From positions 57,313,595 to 57,377,594 of the forward strand of contig JBOZIK010000001.1 of the NCBI GenBank assembly GCA_051453625.1: a DNA stretch of 64,000 nt. The letters are read 5' to 3'. Position 1 is the first letter of the stretch; each line of letters starts with the position of its first letter. The stretch is from Welwitschia mirabilis. Taxonomy: Eukaryota; Gnetophyta; Gnetopsida; Welwitschiales. A model generated the notes under the pieces. That model was not told the DNA's origin, did no database searches, and saw only the letters and a list, made by a program, of their open reading frames with translations. Shown here one piece after another: positions 46,924 through 59,001 of the stretch. A program made the translations under genes and the position numbers.

Positions 46924-48452
46924 TCTAACATCCTAAATTCCACAACTAAAAGCTTTAAACTTTTACAAATGTTTTTGTTAAATATTTAAGCCAATAATTC
47001 TTAAATGAATCTATATGCATATAAAAATAGATTCTTAAGTAACTTTTAAAGGTAAATAACATAAATAACTCACGTCATGTTTAAATATAAGAGAAAATAA
47101 ATACTTCTTTATTTCTAGGATAACCCAAGTATTATCTTGACATCATATCTTAAAATTTAATCACAAGATATAATAGATTACAAGTTACAAGGATGAATAA
47201 ATCACTCCATTTTAACAATTTCCCATGCACAAGAGAGAAAAATCAACATTTGTAAATGCCTTCCTTGACAAACAAATCAACTTTTTCTATGTTCTAATCA
47301 ACCACTTATTAAACACAAATAGCATGATGTGAGAGCTATAACTTTCACAGTTCCTAGTATGATCCATGGCAAGGCATGGAATGATAAGGGGTTCTCAATT
47401 GAAGAAGGGTCAATCAAAATAAATAAAAAAGACCAAGGATTTATTTTTGTTAAGATTATCTTCTTTTACTATTACTTCATAACTAATTTTGGTAATCCAG
47501 TTGCAGAAAATCTAGGAGGAATGATGGCACATTGGTCACATTTTTCCTAATCATCCTTGAAGTTCGATCTCATGGCCTTGGGACTCCCTTCAAAGAGTAT
47601 CACTCCCTGAAGTCTAAATAACTAGTTACCCTAGCTAGTTTAGTTTTCTTATTTAAAAATAATCAACTAAGGTCAATAACCAACAAGTCAAATTAAAAGC
47701 TTATTACAATACTTAAACAAGATAAAAGGTTTTACAATGTAAAGTTTCTAAGACAATGCTAACATGGGGTATATGTAATTCATATGCAAAATCCATTAAT
47801 ATGCAAGAAAAAGAATGAAAAACCAAGAACCATATAAAAATGAAATGAAAATAATAGAAACAATACTTAAATAAAATAGTGATTTAAAAACTCTAAAGAT
47901 TTCAAGACTTCAAGGTCGATAGCGAAGGCTACTCCAAAAACAAAAATGAGGGGAAAAGGGAAAGAGGGTCTTATTTATAGACAATGTTGTGGAATGTGAA
48001 GGGCCACGAAAATATGAAAAGATACCATCATAAAGGAGGGAGATCAAGGTGGCAAAATGTGGTAAAGTTTCTATAATCCCCATTGTTTAATTCCTTGCCA
48101 AGCCACTGGGTCCATTTATATATTAATAATAAATAACAATGCTCATCATGCAATTATTACAATAATAAGTAATTTCCAAAAACTACATAAAAGCTACTTT
48201 TTGGTAAAATAGATAAAGTCTAGTAGTTATAATAATTTAACAAATAAGAATCACAATTAAATCACTAAGAAGTTTTAACAAGGGTAATATTATAACTACT
48301 ATAAAATGTGAGGAATTATAGCACAAAATTTTCACAATAAAATTACGGCACTTGCATTAGAAAATAAATACATGCAATAATTAAACTAGCTTGAGGCTTT
48401 ATAACATTAAGAATTACTTAGAATCTTGGACCTTAAAAGTCTGGACATGATA
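46924..48452 (-). repeat. 3' LTR of minus-strand element
   Basis: 1529 bp aligning with 54243-55854. Its plus-strand left edge reads TCTAACATCC against TGTAACATCC in the partner, a mutated terminus. A reversed TATA-like TTATTTATAG near 47969, beside a purine-rich GAGGGGAAAAGGG tract, is probably the LTR promoter. A 73-codon frame at 47329-47550 lies inside and is not called. Confidence 0.85.
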
Positions 48453-48467
48453 TTTCTCCACTCCTTA
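48453..48467 (-). promoter_or_regulatory. Polypurine tract of minus-strand element
   Basis: On the minus strand, AAGGAGTGGAGAAA directly precedes the LTR start (TATCATGTCC, a decayed TGTCATGTCC). Confidence 0.65.
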
Positions 48468-49436
48468 AGAGGTTTCATCCTTAAAACTTGAGCTATGAAG
48501 CGTCTATTTGATATTCTCCTAATTATTGTACTTTCAAAGTTGAATTTGCATTCTTTCAACACCATAAAAATTATTAAAAGTGCTGTCTAAAGGCTTGCTA
48601 ATTAATCATCATAATAACACCAATTATCTCTTTAAGTCTAGAATGATCAATCCTCTAGAAATTCTCTTCTTTTCCAATATCATTCTCTTTGTTGTCAATT
48701 GTTTTTTCTACCCTATTTAGTTGTAATACAGAATGGTTCTCTCATAGATACATGTTTATTACATTATACATACTTCTATAAAGTTATTTCATATTTGTAT
48801 GTTGATAACCTAAGGCAAATATTCTTTCATTTCTCTATTAGTTTGTTAATAAGTCAAGAAATTACATATAGAGATTGGTTGATTAATGACAACAAAAGAA
48901 AGTATTTAGGAAAATAAGATAAGTAACAAATAATAGATCTCATGATATTTAACTTTGTCAAGGAAGTTGATTAATAGCTTCACAAGAATAATGCCTTGAG
49001 TTGCTTTGATTTGGCAAACTATTATTTCAAGACCTTGAATGCTAAGCATCTATTGTTCCAGTTTCATAACCATTAGAATCTTACTTAAAATATAGTTGGT
49101 AATAAAAATGTACATAGCAATATTTAGCAATTTTTACCAAGTAAAGAAAAATAAACTTTACCTCATCTATTATCTCTAAAAGAACCTTTGTTGTTTTCTT
49201 AATGATGGTCATCATGCAAGATAATACTATAACATGTATCAATTGTTAGCATATAGTCTGATTAGCATTTTGTATGATGTGAATATAGGTCACTAATATT
49301 AGAAAAGAATTATGAGGAGGAGCTAGAGATGTAGAGGTTATTATGACCAATTACATCATTGGTCTACATATCCATCTCCACTTATAAAGTATTATGGTTC
49401 CTTTTATTTTATTTATGAAACTATTTGTAGAAATAG
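48468..49436 (-). other. Interior of minus-strand element, left segment
   Basis: AT-rich with no recognised domain. A plus-strand 72-codon frame at 48699-48917 contains YLYVDNL, superficially like a copia RT motif, but neighbouring blocks are absent and the strand is wrong. Confidence 0.45.
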
Positions 49437-50263
49437 TAAGTATTCCATAAAATGGCATTATTTCCTCGACTCTGTAATTTCTTTTAAACAACCAATTTAG
49501 CTATGCAAATAACTGAGGTTTTAACAATTGTCCTCTACAAAAGGTATCAGTCAACGACTACTACTTTCAATATTAATTTTGACAATTTCAAAGAATTTAG
49601 CTAGCAAATTGAATTGCAGAGTTTGACAAAACACAATATAATTTAATTTGGAGCACTGATTGGACAGTGTGGTGGAAATTAGCAAAGAGAAAATAGAGCT
49701 CATAAGAGAATGAGAAGAATTTAGAATCTTAGTGAAATTCCCTTTTTAATGATCTCAGTCAATCTGTGTTTTATCTTTCAGACTCTATAGATTTTTATTA
49801 TATAGTTTTCTATGGGGCCTTCCCTAGATTTAAAGACATTGAAACTTCTTACAGAATGTTAAGTATTCCATAAAATGGCATTATTCCTTCTAACTTTTTA
49901 ATTTCTTTTGAGCAACCAATTCAACTATGCCAATAACTAAGGTTTTAACAATTGTCCTCTACAAAAAGTATTAGTTAGTGACTGCTATTTACGCTATTAA
50001 TTTCGGCAATTTCAAAGAATTTAACTAGCAAATTGAATCCAAGAGTTACAGTGTAATTTAATTTGAAGCACTAATTGGATAGTGTGTAGGAAATTAGCAA
50101 AGAGATAATAGAGCTCAGAAAAGAATAAGGAGAATTTAGAATCTCAATGAAATTTCCTATTTTGTGATCTCAGTTAGTTTGTGTTTTATGTTCTACATTC
50201 TGTAGATTTTTATTATATAGTTTTCTATGGGGCCTTCTCTAGATTTAAAGACATTGAACCTTT
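49437..50263. repeat. Tandem duplication, two units of about 415-423 bp
   Basis: Unit 1 (49437-49859) and unit 2 (49860-50263) align from TAAGTATTCCATAAAATGGCATTATT to TTTTCTATGGGGCCTTC.CTAGATTTAAAGACATTGAA. They differ by scattered, mostly transition changes and a few small indels. It lies inside the LTR element interior; no coding frame is preserved between units. Confidence 0.85.
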
Positions 50264-52559
50264 TCAAAGAAATGTTATGTGTTAATGATATGTAGAACAA
50301 GAAGCTGAATCACCTATGAGACCATAAGATTCCTAGAGAAAGCCCTAATACTCATCTTTAATGCAAGTGCTCTAGCATCGTCAAAATGCATATTCCCTAT
50401 GGTTTCTAGCATCAATTTTCAAAGAATAGTTTCAAAAAAAGTTTCCTACTCATTATAGACAAGATTTTATCTCTAATAGATGCCATCAGAGAACAAGCAA
50501 AGCTAAAGATGAACAATCCTTATTGAGATTTGGGGAGTAATCTCAAGCAATTTTAGGGTTTTGATAAGCTACTAGAGATGGAAAAAAAGGAATGCATTAA
50601 ACAAATTAGCGGTTGGAAGTATCTAAAACACTTTATATTTAAGAAATGTTTTGAGCACATGATCACATATTTCAGCATTTAATTAATGCACTCAGAATCA
50701 CATTTTGAGTTCTAATTAAAATAACCATATGAATAATTCAGAATTGTCTAATGCCAAAAGGCTTAATGTTAAGAAAATTTACAAATGAGCATTAAGAGAC
50801 ACACAAATGAATTTTTAGAATTCAAAAAAGTTTCTAATGGGCTTTAAACCCTCATCAGCAGTATAATTAGGAGAATTGATACATGTTTTAATGGGATAAG
50901 GAGAACAATTTTAAAGACATCATCAAAGGTCATATCACCTCTTTGGAAAGTAAAGGCATAATATACCTCAATGAACCACTGAAAATGTCATCGTAAATGT
51001 TTAAATCTAAATTGTATGATATTTCAACAAGCATTATTATTCATTGTGTGTAGGCAAGAGTACTAGTAAACTTTAGAAATAATTTTCAGCTATTTTTGTT
51101 ATGCAAGAAATTAATCACCTCATCCACAGCAAAATATTATTGGGACTCCAATTGGAGCCCTTTTCCGATATCAAATCATGAAGACTAAGGAAATAATAAA
51201 GCAAAAGAACATAGAGAAATCGAGATCTAACATTCAAATTTCATAAGACATTTCATTATCAGAATCCCCTTTTGGAATCATCCTGCAACTTCTGTTATCA
51301 TTTCGACCTTAAATCCGAGTTGTAAATTCTATTTAAGAGGATTGTAAAATCCACATTCAAAATGATATTACTAAAGCTCACTCATTGTCTATCAACTAGC
51401 CAACTTCGCTTTAACAGTGAGGAATACAAAAAGAAAAAAGCAAAAAACAAACATCCATTGGTGATTTATTATTATTGTTTGTCTTGCTAAATAATCAATG
51501 CATTTTTCGAAAATTTCAAGACAGGAGTTTCAGCTACAAAACTTCTAAGAGTTTAAGGATTTTCTTAGTGGCTATTTATTATCTCCTAATCATGCCATCT
51601 CTAACTTCTTATAACCATTCTTTCTTTATCTTGAATAGCAACTCTCTCTACACCTTGCTATTTCAAGTTGTTTCTATCTTTTTTATTTATTGTTTTTTAA
51701 ATTTAATTCTGTCATAAAAAGACTGTTCAAAGAAAGTTTTCACAAGCGCATTAAGAAACCATAATGGATGTTTAGGAGTAATTAGTATGCACAAAAAAAG
51801 GGAAAAAAAGACAAAGAGACTAATACAAAGCCCAAAATCACCAAGATAAAAAATTGAGCTAACAATCAAAATGAAATCATAGACCATTATGCTAAGGTTG
51901 AGTTCTTATGTGGGAAGACAGACAAGACCAATGTTGTTTATGTAGAGAAGGCTCTCAAATCCTTAGACTCTTAATTGTGATCGGACTGTAGATAAATGCT
52001 TTTATGCAAGTATCAGAATGTTTTGCTCCTTAGAACAATAAATGTCAAAATATATCAATACTTTCATTTAATTTTTAGACCTCTTTATTGCATTCCTTAC
52101 TATTATATGAGAATAGGACATTCTTGGCTATGCGAAAAGACACAATCTTATCTTCATTAGAAACAAGAATGAATACGTCAATAGTTGCATATCAAGAGCT
52201 TGTTATCAAGCTATGTACTTGACGATTATCTTCCAAGTTTTACAGAAGTGAACAAACAAAATCACAGGGTCCGTAAGTCAATAACTACCCAATTCATATG
52301 TCAATGCCAAATGGAATACCAATTTTTGAAGGACACTAAATGGTTCTCTTATGATCCCGAATCTTCACCATCAAAAAGCCTCACTTCACCTTGTCTTTCT
52401 CAATTAACTTTAGAACTTGAACTGAATCTTCGTAATATAACAATCAGATTCTACATGAATATCCTTACGTTGTATCTTACTTATGTGCAGTTTTTTTTTT
52501 TTTTTAAATAGAACTTTTTGTTACTTATCACAGTTTATCCAAGGTAAGATTAGGTTAAG
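50264..52559. other. Interior of minus-strand element, middle segment
   Basis: No retroelement domain. A 108-codon plus frame at 52185-52511 (MHIKSLLSSYVLDDYLPSFT..) and smaller frames near 51475-51887 have no recognised motif. Composition is slightly less AT-rich than the surroundings. This could be captured non-coding host DNA, but nothing identifies it. Confidence 0.4.
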
Positions 52560-53920
52560 AAGCACAAAATAGAAAGCACACCACAATCATCACCGGAATA
52601 AGGCTTAGAATCCAAATTGATCAACGTTAAAATGTGGTACAAAGAGAAAGCATAGTATCAAAAATTTGCCTAATTTCTGAAGCTTCAATCTGTCCTTAGG
52701 TCTACCAATGGTAAGAAACTATTCAACCAAGGCACTGTGGTTTTGGCTGTCCAAGGATTTAAAGCGAGTTTTCTTCCAACTCTGATTGTAATTGACAGGA
52801 GTGTTATCGGAAGGATCATTGGCAGCAACGTTTCTTTCTGTTATTGGTAGCATTATGCTGGATGTGCTAACGGAATCACCTCAAGCAGCACAGATTCTCA
52901 AATTATTGTTAATGCAGCAGGAAGCATTTCAGCCAGCAGATAGGGCTGATGAACTAGCGCAGCACAGGTAACACGCAATGGAGGTCGCTCAAGTGAGAAA
53001 AAGCAAGAATGTGATAGCAGCCTGAAGGCTGTCAAGAAGGAAGAACGCCGAGCGAGCATTGTAAAAAAAAAATAAACAGAGCACCAGAAACAGGGGGCTC
53101 CACTGCTAAGTGTGCACAGAATGAGAGGGCGGCCAAAGAGCAGATGGCAGTGATGCAGGAAGGGAGGCTAAGAGAAGAATAAATCCAAAGACGAGAACAA
53201 ACTCCAACTTTCATTTGAATCATCAAATAAAAACCAATTTTTCTAGAACACAAAACGCAATCCCCGCGGTGCAACAAACTCCGTGAAATTCAAATCGCAA
53301 AATGCCAAAACGTGAAACAAAATAACAAGAGCTTTCATCTATCGCCATGGAAATAAAAAGATCCAAAAGAGGAAACCTTAGAAGAAATGCTGAGCAACAA
53401 GAATTTGAAGAAATGCGAAATGGAGATTTACAAAAACTCAAAACCCGAATTCACAAAAGTTACTTCGAAGTTTGAGATCGAGGCACGAAAGGGCCAAATT
53501 TAGCAATGAAAAGAGTAATCTTTCTTCCTTCCATTGCGTTATTCTTCTGTTTCTTCTCAAGAACTGGGAATCGAAAGAATCAAAGATGCACTAGCGAGGC
53601 ACATTCCTTTTGCAAGAAATTAGCAGGGCGAATGTAATGCATGAACCAAATGAATGATTCAGCATTTCACACTGATTTCAAAACCTCAATTAGCATCTCT
53701 TCTTGTGAGAATTTCGTTAAGAATCTCACTGGAGAATAAGCAATGGAAAAGAATCAAGGTTTAACCCCTGAGAGGAAAAAAAATGTTAAGCATCAGTTAC
53801 CCTACGGAACACACAGATACGAGTTCCAGCGGTACCGCCAAAGACAATGTCTCAGAACCGGGAGGAGGCATAGCAACAAAAAGTCCCAGAGCAAGGGACA
53901 ACTGTAACTTAGATTTTCCT
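52560..53920. other. CpG-retaining segment inside the LTR element
   Basis: CpG dinucleotides are far more frequent here than in flanking DNA (GCGAGCATTG, CCCCGCGGTGC, AGCGGTACCGCC). A plus-strand frame reads SIMLDVLTESPQAAQILKLL (from about 52847), staying open to a good donor (CACAG/GTAACA, 52968/52969). On the minus strand, overlapping frames at 53441-53223 (72 codons) and 53277-53032 (81 codons) include an ATGGCG in a good plant start context at about 53349. A short Pro-rich frame (VAMPPPGSETLSLAV) lies at about 53895-53800. No protein is recognised and the strand is unclear. Captured gene pieces or an unmethylated leader are both possible. Confidence 0.45.
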
Positions 53921-54226
53921 CTCCTATATGAAATATGTCTCCTTCATGTTTGACTTTCCCTCCAACCCCCACAATTTAAACATATAAGAAATCACTTTCT
54001 AAAAGTGAAGAACATGAATGAAAAAGTGAAGAATGAAGATTTAGTTTATTTAGCTAATTTAACTAGCATAGACTCATCTCTAGCCTTTGGTTGTAAAAAT
54101 TTATAATAACTTAACAACAATTACACCTAGCAAAAATTGCAACCTAGACTATGATAGCCTTATGACAATTATTCTTAGTAAAATTGTAAACTTCACATTG
54201 ACTAAGCCCAGTAGAATTGCTACCTA

Positions 54227-54239
54227 AGCTCTGATACCA
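54227..54239 (-). promoter_or_regulatory. Primer-binding site of minus-strand element
   Basis: The minus strand reads TGGTATCAGAGCT, a perfect tRNA-iMet-type site, three bases inside the LTR end. It is the best preserved primer-binding site in the window, suggesting this element is younger than its neighbours. Confidence 0.85.
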
Positions 54240-54242
54240 AAA

Positions 54243-55854
54243 TGTAACATCCTCAATTCCACAATTGAAAGCTTTAAACTTTAACAAACACTTGTGCTAA
54301 ATATTTAAGCCCACAATTCTTAAATGCATNNNNNNNNNNNNNNNNNNNNNNNNNNNNNNNNNNNNNNNNNNNNNNNNNNNNNNNNNNNNNNNNNNNNNNN
54401 NNNNNNNNNNNNNNNNNNNNNNNNNNNNNTCTAATAATTCTTAAATGAATCTATATGCATACAAAAATACATTATTAACTTTTGAAGGTAAAGAAGATAA
54501 ATAACTCACAAAATGTTTAAATATAAGAGAAAATAAGTATTTCTTTATTTCCACGATAACACAAGCATCATCTTGACATCATATCTCAAAAGTCAACTAC
54601 AAGATATAATAGACTACAAGTTACAAGGATGAACAAATCACTCCACTTTAACAATTTCTCATGCACAAGCAAAAAATCAACATTTTTAAATGCCCTCCTT
54701 GGTAAGACAAATCAACTTTTTTTAATGCTCCACTCAATCATTTGTTAAACACAAATAGCATGTTGTGAGAATTGTAACCTTCACAGTTCTCAGTATGGTC
54801 CATGACAAGGTATGAAATGATAAGGGATTCTCAAGTGAAGAAGGGATAACAAGAATAAACCCAAAAAGACCAATGCTCTATTTTGAGTTTATCTTCTTTT
54901 ACTGTTACTCTATAATAGATTTCAATAATCTAATTACACACAATCCAGGAAGGACAAATGGTAAATTGGTCACATTTTCCCTAATCATCTTGGAAGTTTG
55001 GTCCCACGGCCTCAGGACTCCCTTCAGAGAATATCAATCCCTAAAGTCCAAACAACTAGTTACCTTAGTCAGTTTAGGCTCCTTATGTAAAAATCGTCAG
55101 TCAAGATCAATAACCAACAAGTTAAATCAAAAGCTTGTTATAAGACTCAAACAAAATAAAAGGTTTCGCAATGTAAAGTTTTTAAGACAATGCTAACATG
55201 GGGTATATGTAGTCCATATGCAAACTCTGTCAATATGCAAGAAAAAGAATGGAATTAAAACCATAAAAACCATACTGGAATAAAACAATGATTCGAAAAC
55301 TCTAAAGATTCCAAGACTCCAAGGTCTATTTCTCCAAAAACAAAAGTGAGGGGAAAGGAGAAAGAGGGTCTTATTTATAGCTGAGGGTGTGGAATGCGAA
55401 GGGTTATGAGAATATAAAAAGATATCATCATAAAGGAGGGTGGTCGACGTGACAAAAGTTGATAAAGATTTCATAACCCCCATTATTCAATTCCTTGTCA
55501 GGCCACTGGGTGCATTTATATCTCAACAATAAATAACAATGCTCATCATGCAATTATTACAATAATAAGTGATTTTCAAAAACTACATACAAGCTATTTT
55601 TCAGTTAAAATAGGTAAAGCACAATAGTTACAATAGTTTAATCACTAAGAATCATGACTAAATCACTAAGAATTTTTAACAAGGAAAATGTTATGACTTT
55701 CAACAAAATGTGAGGAATTATTGCACAAAATTTTCACGATAAAATTACAGCACTTACATTAGAAAATAAATACATGCAATAATTAAACTAGCTTCAGGCT
55801 CTATAACATTAAGACTTACTTAGAGTCTTGGACCTTAAAAGTTTGGACATGACA
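54243..55854 (-). repeat. 5' LTR of minus-strand element
   Basis: Starts TGTAACATCC and ends GACATGACA on the plus strand. It contains a 100-base N run (54330-54429). It aligns with 46924-48452. Frames at 54873-55196 (plus) and 55193-55483 (minus) fall within the LTR and are not genes. Confidence 0.85.
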
Positions 55855-58650
55855 CAATTAAAGTTATAATTAGCAAATTTTTTGAACTATGAAATCCTTA
55901 TTTCTTTTAATTTTTCATAGTGAATTTATCTATCATTGTGAATAAGTTTTCAAAAATTAAAGATTCTATATTAGAGCAGTTTTTGCTTACTTTTAGAATA
56001 CAAAATCCATTTTTTCTTAATTTTTGTAGTTTGCTTAATATCATTGGTCAAAGTAAGGTTAATTGTAATTTTTGTAGTTTTTTTTACATAAATTATTTCT
56101 ACTAGCTTCAATCAATTCTACCTAGTGTTAAATATTTGATATTAGAAACTTGCTTTAAGACATATTATGAGTGTCTTGAATGTTTTGAAATTTTCTAAAT
56201 TCATTTTTCTGAATGTTCTCTCTTCCTATACTCTCTAATCTTCCTTTTTTCTCTTGCTATTGATCAAAATAACATGAACTTGACTAAGTATTACTTTGAT
56301 TTATTAAACATTCCTATGCTAGTTTTTATTAGTTACCTCTTTATTTAGAAACTAATTTATATGTTTTAATGCTTTTTTAAATCCTTTTATAATAAGTAAA
56401 TAGATAAGTTTAAGATAAATGTATTAAAATTTAATAAAAATCTTATTGAAGTCAAACACTTTACTATATTGATTTGAAGGATCTATATTTTTATGCGTTA
56501 TCTTTCAATTCTAGCTTGTTGTACATTTTTTACAAAATGAAATGTAATGTTTGAATTACTTAAGTACATCCATGTTAAATGGTTTCTAGTAATAAACTTT
56601 CCAAGAAAAATTATTTTCATATGAAAATAATTTTGATAGATTTGACTGTCCAAATTCTTTTATTTATTTATTTGAATTACCAATAATCTTTAGAATCATA
56701 GTTAATGTTTATAAAAGATTACATATTTTTATTTTCTCATGAAATTACATTTTTACACATGTAGTCTTTTACAATCATTATAAGTAATGTGTTGTAATTA
56801 CTTGTATATCACATGAAAAAATAGTTGTTTCATCATGTAAAGTGATAGTTTAATAAGATAATACTAATGTTTTCATATGAATTCATGTCAAGTGTTCCAT
56901 TAGTTTAATACTCATGTGCTTCCATTATATATTCAATTTAACTTAGGAGATTTCTTTATGCTTTAATTTGAACTTTTTATAATTGATTTTTTCCTTTGAG
57001 TTGAATTATCATCTTAAGTACACATTTATTTTTCTAAGTATTAGAGCATGATCTCCTCATTTTAAAACTTAAATTTTCCTTTGTTCAAAGTATTTTGGAG
57101 TTGCTAAGAGAGATCTTGGATCTTATCTTTAGAATAGGTATGGTCAAGGAACTCTTCTTGTATTTTGTATGGTTCAAGTAATTTTTCTTTGTGCTTTACA
57201 TGATTTAAATTATTTTGTAAATCTAGTATTATTGTTGTATGTCTTTTATGATTTAAATTTTTTGTTTTTGTACTATATATGATATCATCAATTATCTTGC
57301 ATTACTTTATCTAGCATGTACAACTTTGTGTTGGGTGTTAGCCTTTAAACTAATCCTTTTACGTTATTATGATGAACTATTTTGTGTAAGAGTTATGTGT
57401 TGACCATGGACATAAGACTATTTCTTTGCGAAATAATAGAGTTAAAAGTAGTTAGGGTAACTAGCTATATAGACTTTATGGGATGAATGTATCTATTGGT
57501 ATTTTTCATAACAGTGAAAATGCACTATCAGAATATAAAAGGAATAAATTGCATAAAATTTATGATATGGACATCTCTTCTAGTTAGGGTGTAACTAGAT
57601 TACTAAAATGTAAAACGTTGATAACTATAAATTAAAACTCAAACTATGTGATCTTGGTCAAATCCTTAAGTATTACTTGTTATTCTTAACTTATAACCTT
57701 AAAACCCCTTTCCTAGACATTCCTAAACTTAGGCCATATTAGGAACTATGGTGGATGTAGTTCTCATATCATACTTATATGTGCAAGTCATGACACTGAT
57801 GTAGACCTTAAGAAATACTAAATTATTTGTACTTAAAAGTTTGCATTATTGGATTTTATGGAATATTTGGAAATTATCTCTATTTTTTTTGTTTAATTTC
57901 AATACTGTTTAGTTAAATTATCTTCTTAGAAAACATAATAACTATTTATGAAGTTTGGCTAGTGTAAAAACATGTTGGATGATGTTTACATTATTATAAG
58001 ACGTAAAAAACTTTGAGTCATTTGTGCATGTTTTGGTGTTAGTATTATATTGATCATTGACTTAGATTTGCATAGTTCTTATATAAACATAATACTCAAG
58101 TTATTTAGTTTAGTTAATATAAATACTTTATGATCCTTACAAATTGTAAAATTTTATTAATTCCATTAAATGCTATTAACTATGTTGTATCTATTCTCTC
58201 TTTTCTTTTAAGAAGGTTCTCTAGCATAGCTAGTTATTGCATCTATTACTTAAATTAAAGGTCTTGAGTTTGAATTTATGTTATGCCATTTTATGCACTT
58301 TTCCTATAAAATAATAGAAAAAATGAAGTTTAAGTCATTATTTTATTATTTTTTTGATTTTCATCACATAGAATGTATAAATACAATTTTGCAGTTAGAG
58401 TGAATAATTAAATAGAGAATAATCAGTAATGAAATAAAAATAGGAATTGTTAAGCAAGTTCAAAAACCATATTAAGTAATTCTATTTTCCCAATTAAACA
58501 TGAGTGTGTTTTTAGATTTTATGATTATTACAAAAAATTTAACTAAAATTGCCCAATTTCATTAAAGAGGCCATGTAGTTGGCCTCTTGATCAGTAGTTA
58601 TGAAAAGATTTAAGGCATCCACCTCTTCTTGAAAAACATTGTGTAGTTAA
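55855..58650 (+). repeat. R1 long repeat, copy B, right part
   Basis: 55855-56335 matches 30490-30972, 56340-57090 matches 42957-43745 and 57090-58640 matches 23890-26040 of copy C. The empty site for the Athila insertion (TTACCTCTTTATTTAG) lies at about 56330. No sequence typical of a primer-binding site was found after its end. Confidence 0.8.
58205..58370 (+). repeat. tRNA-derived SINE-like segment (copy in R1-B)
   Basis: TAGCATAGCTAG at 58222 matches 11 of 12 positions of the A-box consensus. GAGTTTGAATT at 58266 equals a B box (GGGTTCGAATC) with C-to-T changes. Box spacing is about 40 bases, as in tRNA genes. Partner of 25575-25740. Confidence 0.45.
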
Positions 58651-59001
58651 AAATTAACCATCGTTCTTGCTATTTTCTAAAATTGACTTCCTCAATTACC
58701 ATCCTTTCTCTTTTTCTAGTGTGTAACTTCCTTAATCACCCTTTTTCCTCTTTTTCTAGCTTATGATTTCTTCTGCCATCTATCATCTACTGCCTTCTCT
58801 CACCACAGGGTCTTCTCTATAACCCTACTAAAGCAGCTATAGGAATTTATTTATAGCCATTACTTGCAATCCTTCTTTTATCATGTGGATCTAACTTTAT
58901 TCCTACGAATTCAATGGTATTTTTGATGAAATAGAAAAATATCTTTTCAGTTAGGAATTAGGATGAGTGAACTAATGTGTAAGCACATAAGAGTAGTCCC
59001 A
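58651..59001. other. Spacer with a short tandem duplication
   Basis: ACTTCCTCAATTACCATCC..CTCTTTTTCTAG is repeated as ACTTCCTTAATCACCC..CTCTTTTTCTAG (58689-58769, two units of about 41 bp). No gene was seen. Confidence 0.6.

Larger units (their letters stand above)
46924..55854 (-). mobile_element. Minus-strand LTR element without visible gag/pol (LARD-like)
   Basis: CAATT at 46919-46923 and 55855-55859 flanks the unit. The empty site is seen in copy A (TTTACAATCAAAGTC at about 30485). LTRs of about 1.53 and 1.61 kb start TGTCATGTCC and end GGATGTTACA on the minus strand. A tRNA-iMet primer-binding site (54227-54239) and a polypurine tract (48453-48467) agree on minus orientation. In the 5.8-kb interior I find no Gag zinc knuckle, protease, RT or integrase block in any frame. 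It does contain a 420-bp tandem duplication and a CpG-retaining segment. Confidence 0.85.

Noticed and set aside
48699-48917. YLYVDNL, like the copia RT YVDD motif
   Set aside because: Adjacent RT blocks are missing and it is on the strand opposite to the enclosing element.
52185-52511. 108-codon plus frame as a possible gene
   Set aside because: No recognised domain, no splice or start context, and it ends in a poly-T derived Phe run.
54873-55483. 107- and 96-codon frames on opposite strands
   Set aside because: Both lie wholly within an LTR; the equivalent frames are broken in the partner LTR at 46924-48452.
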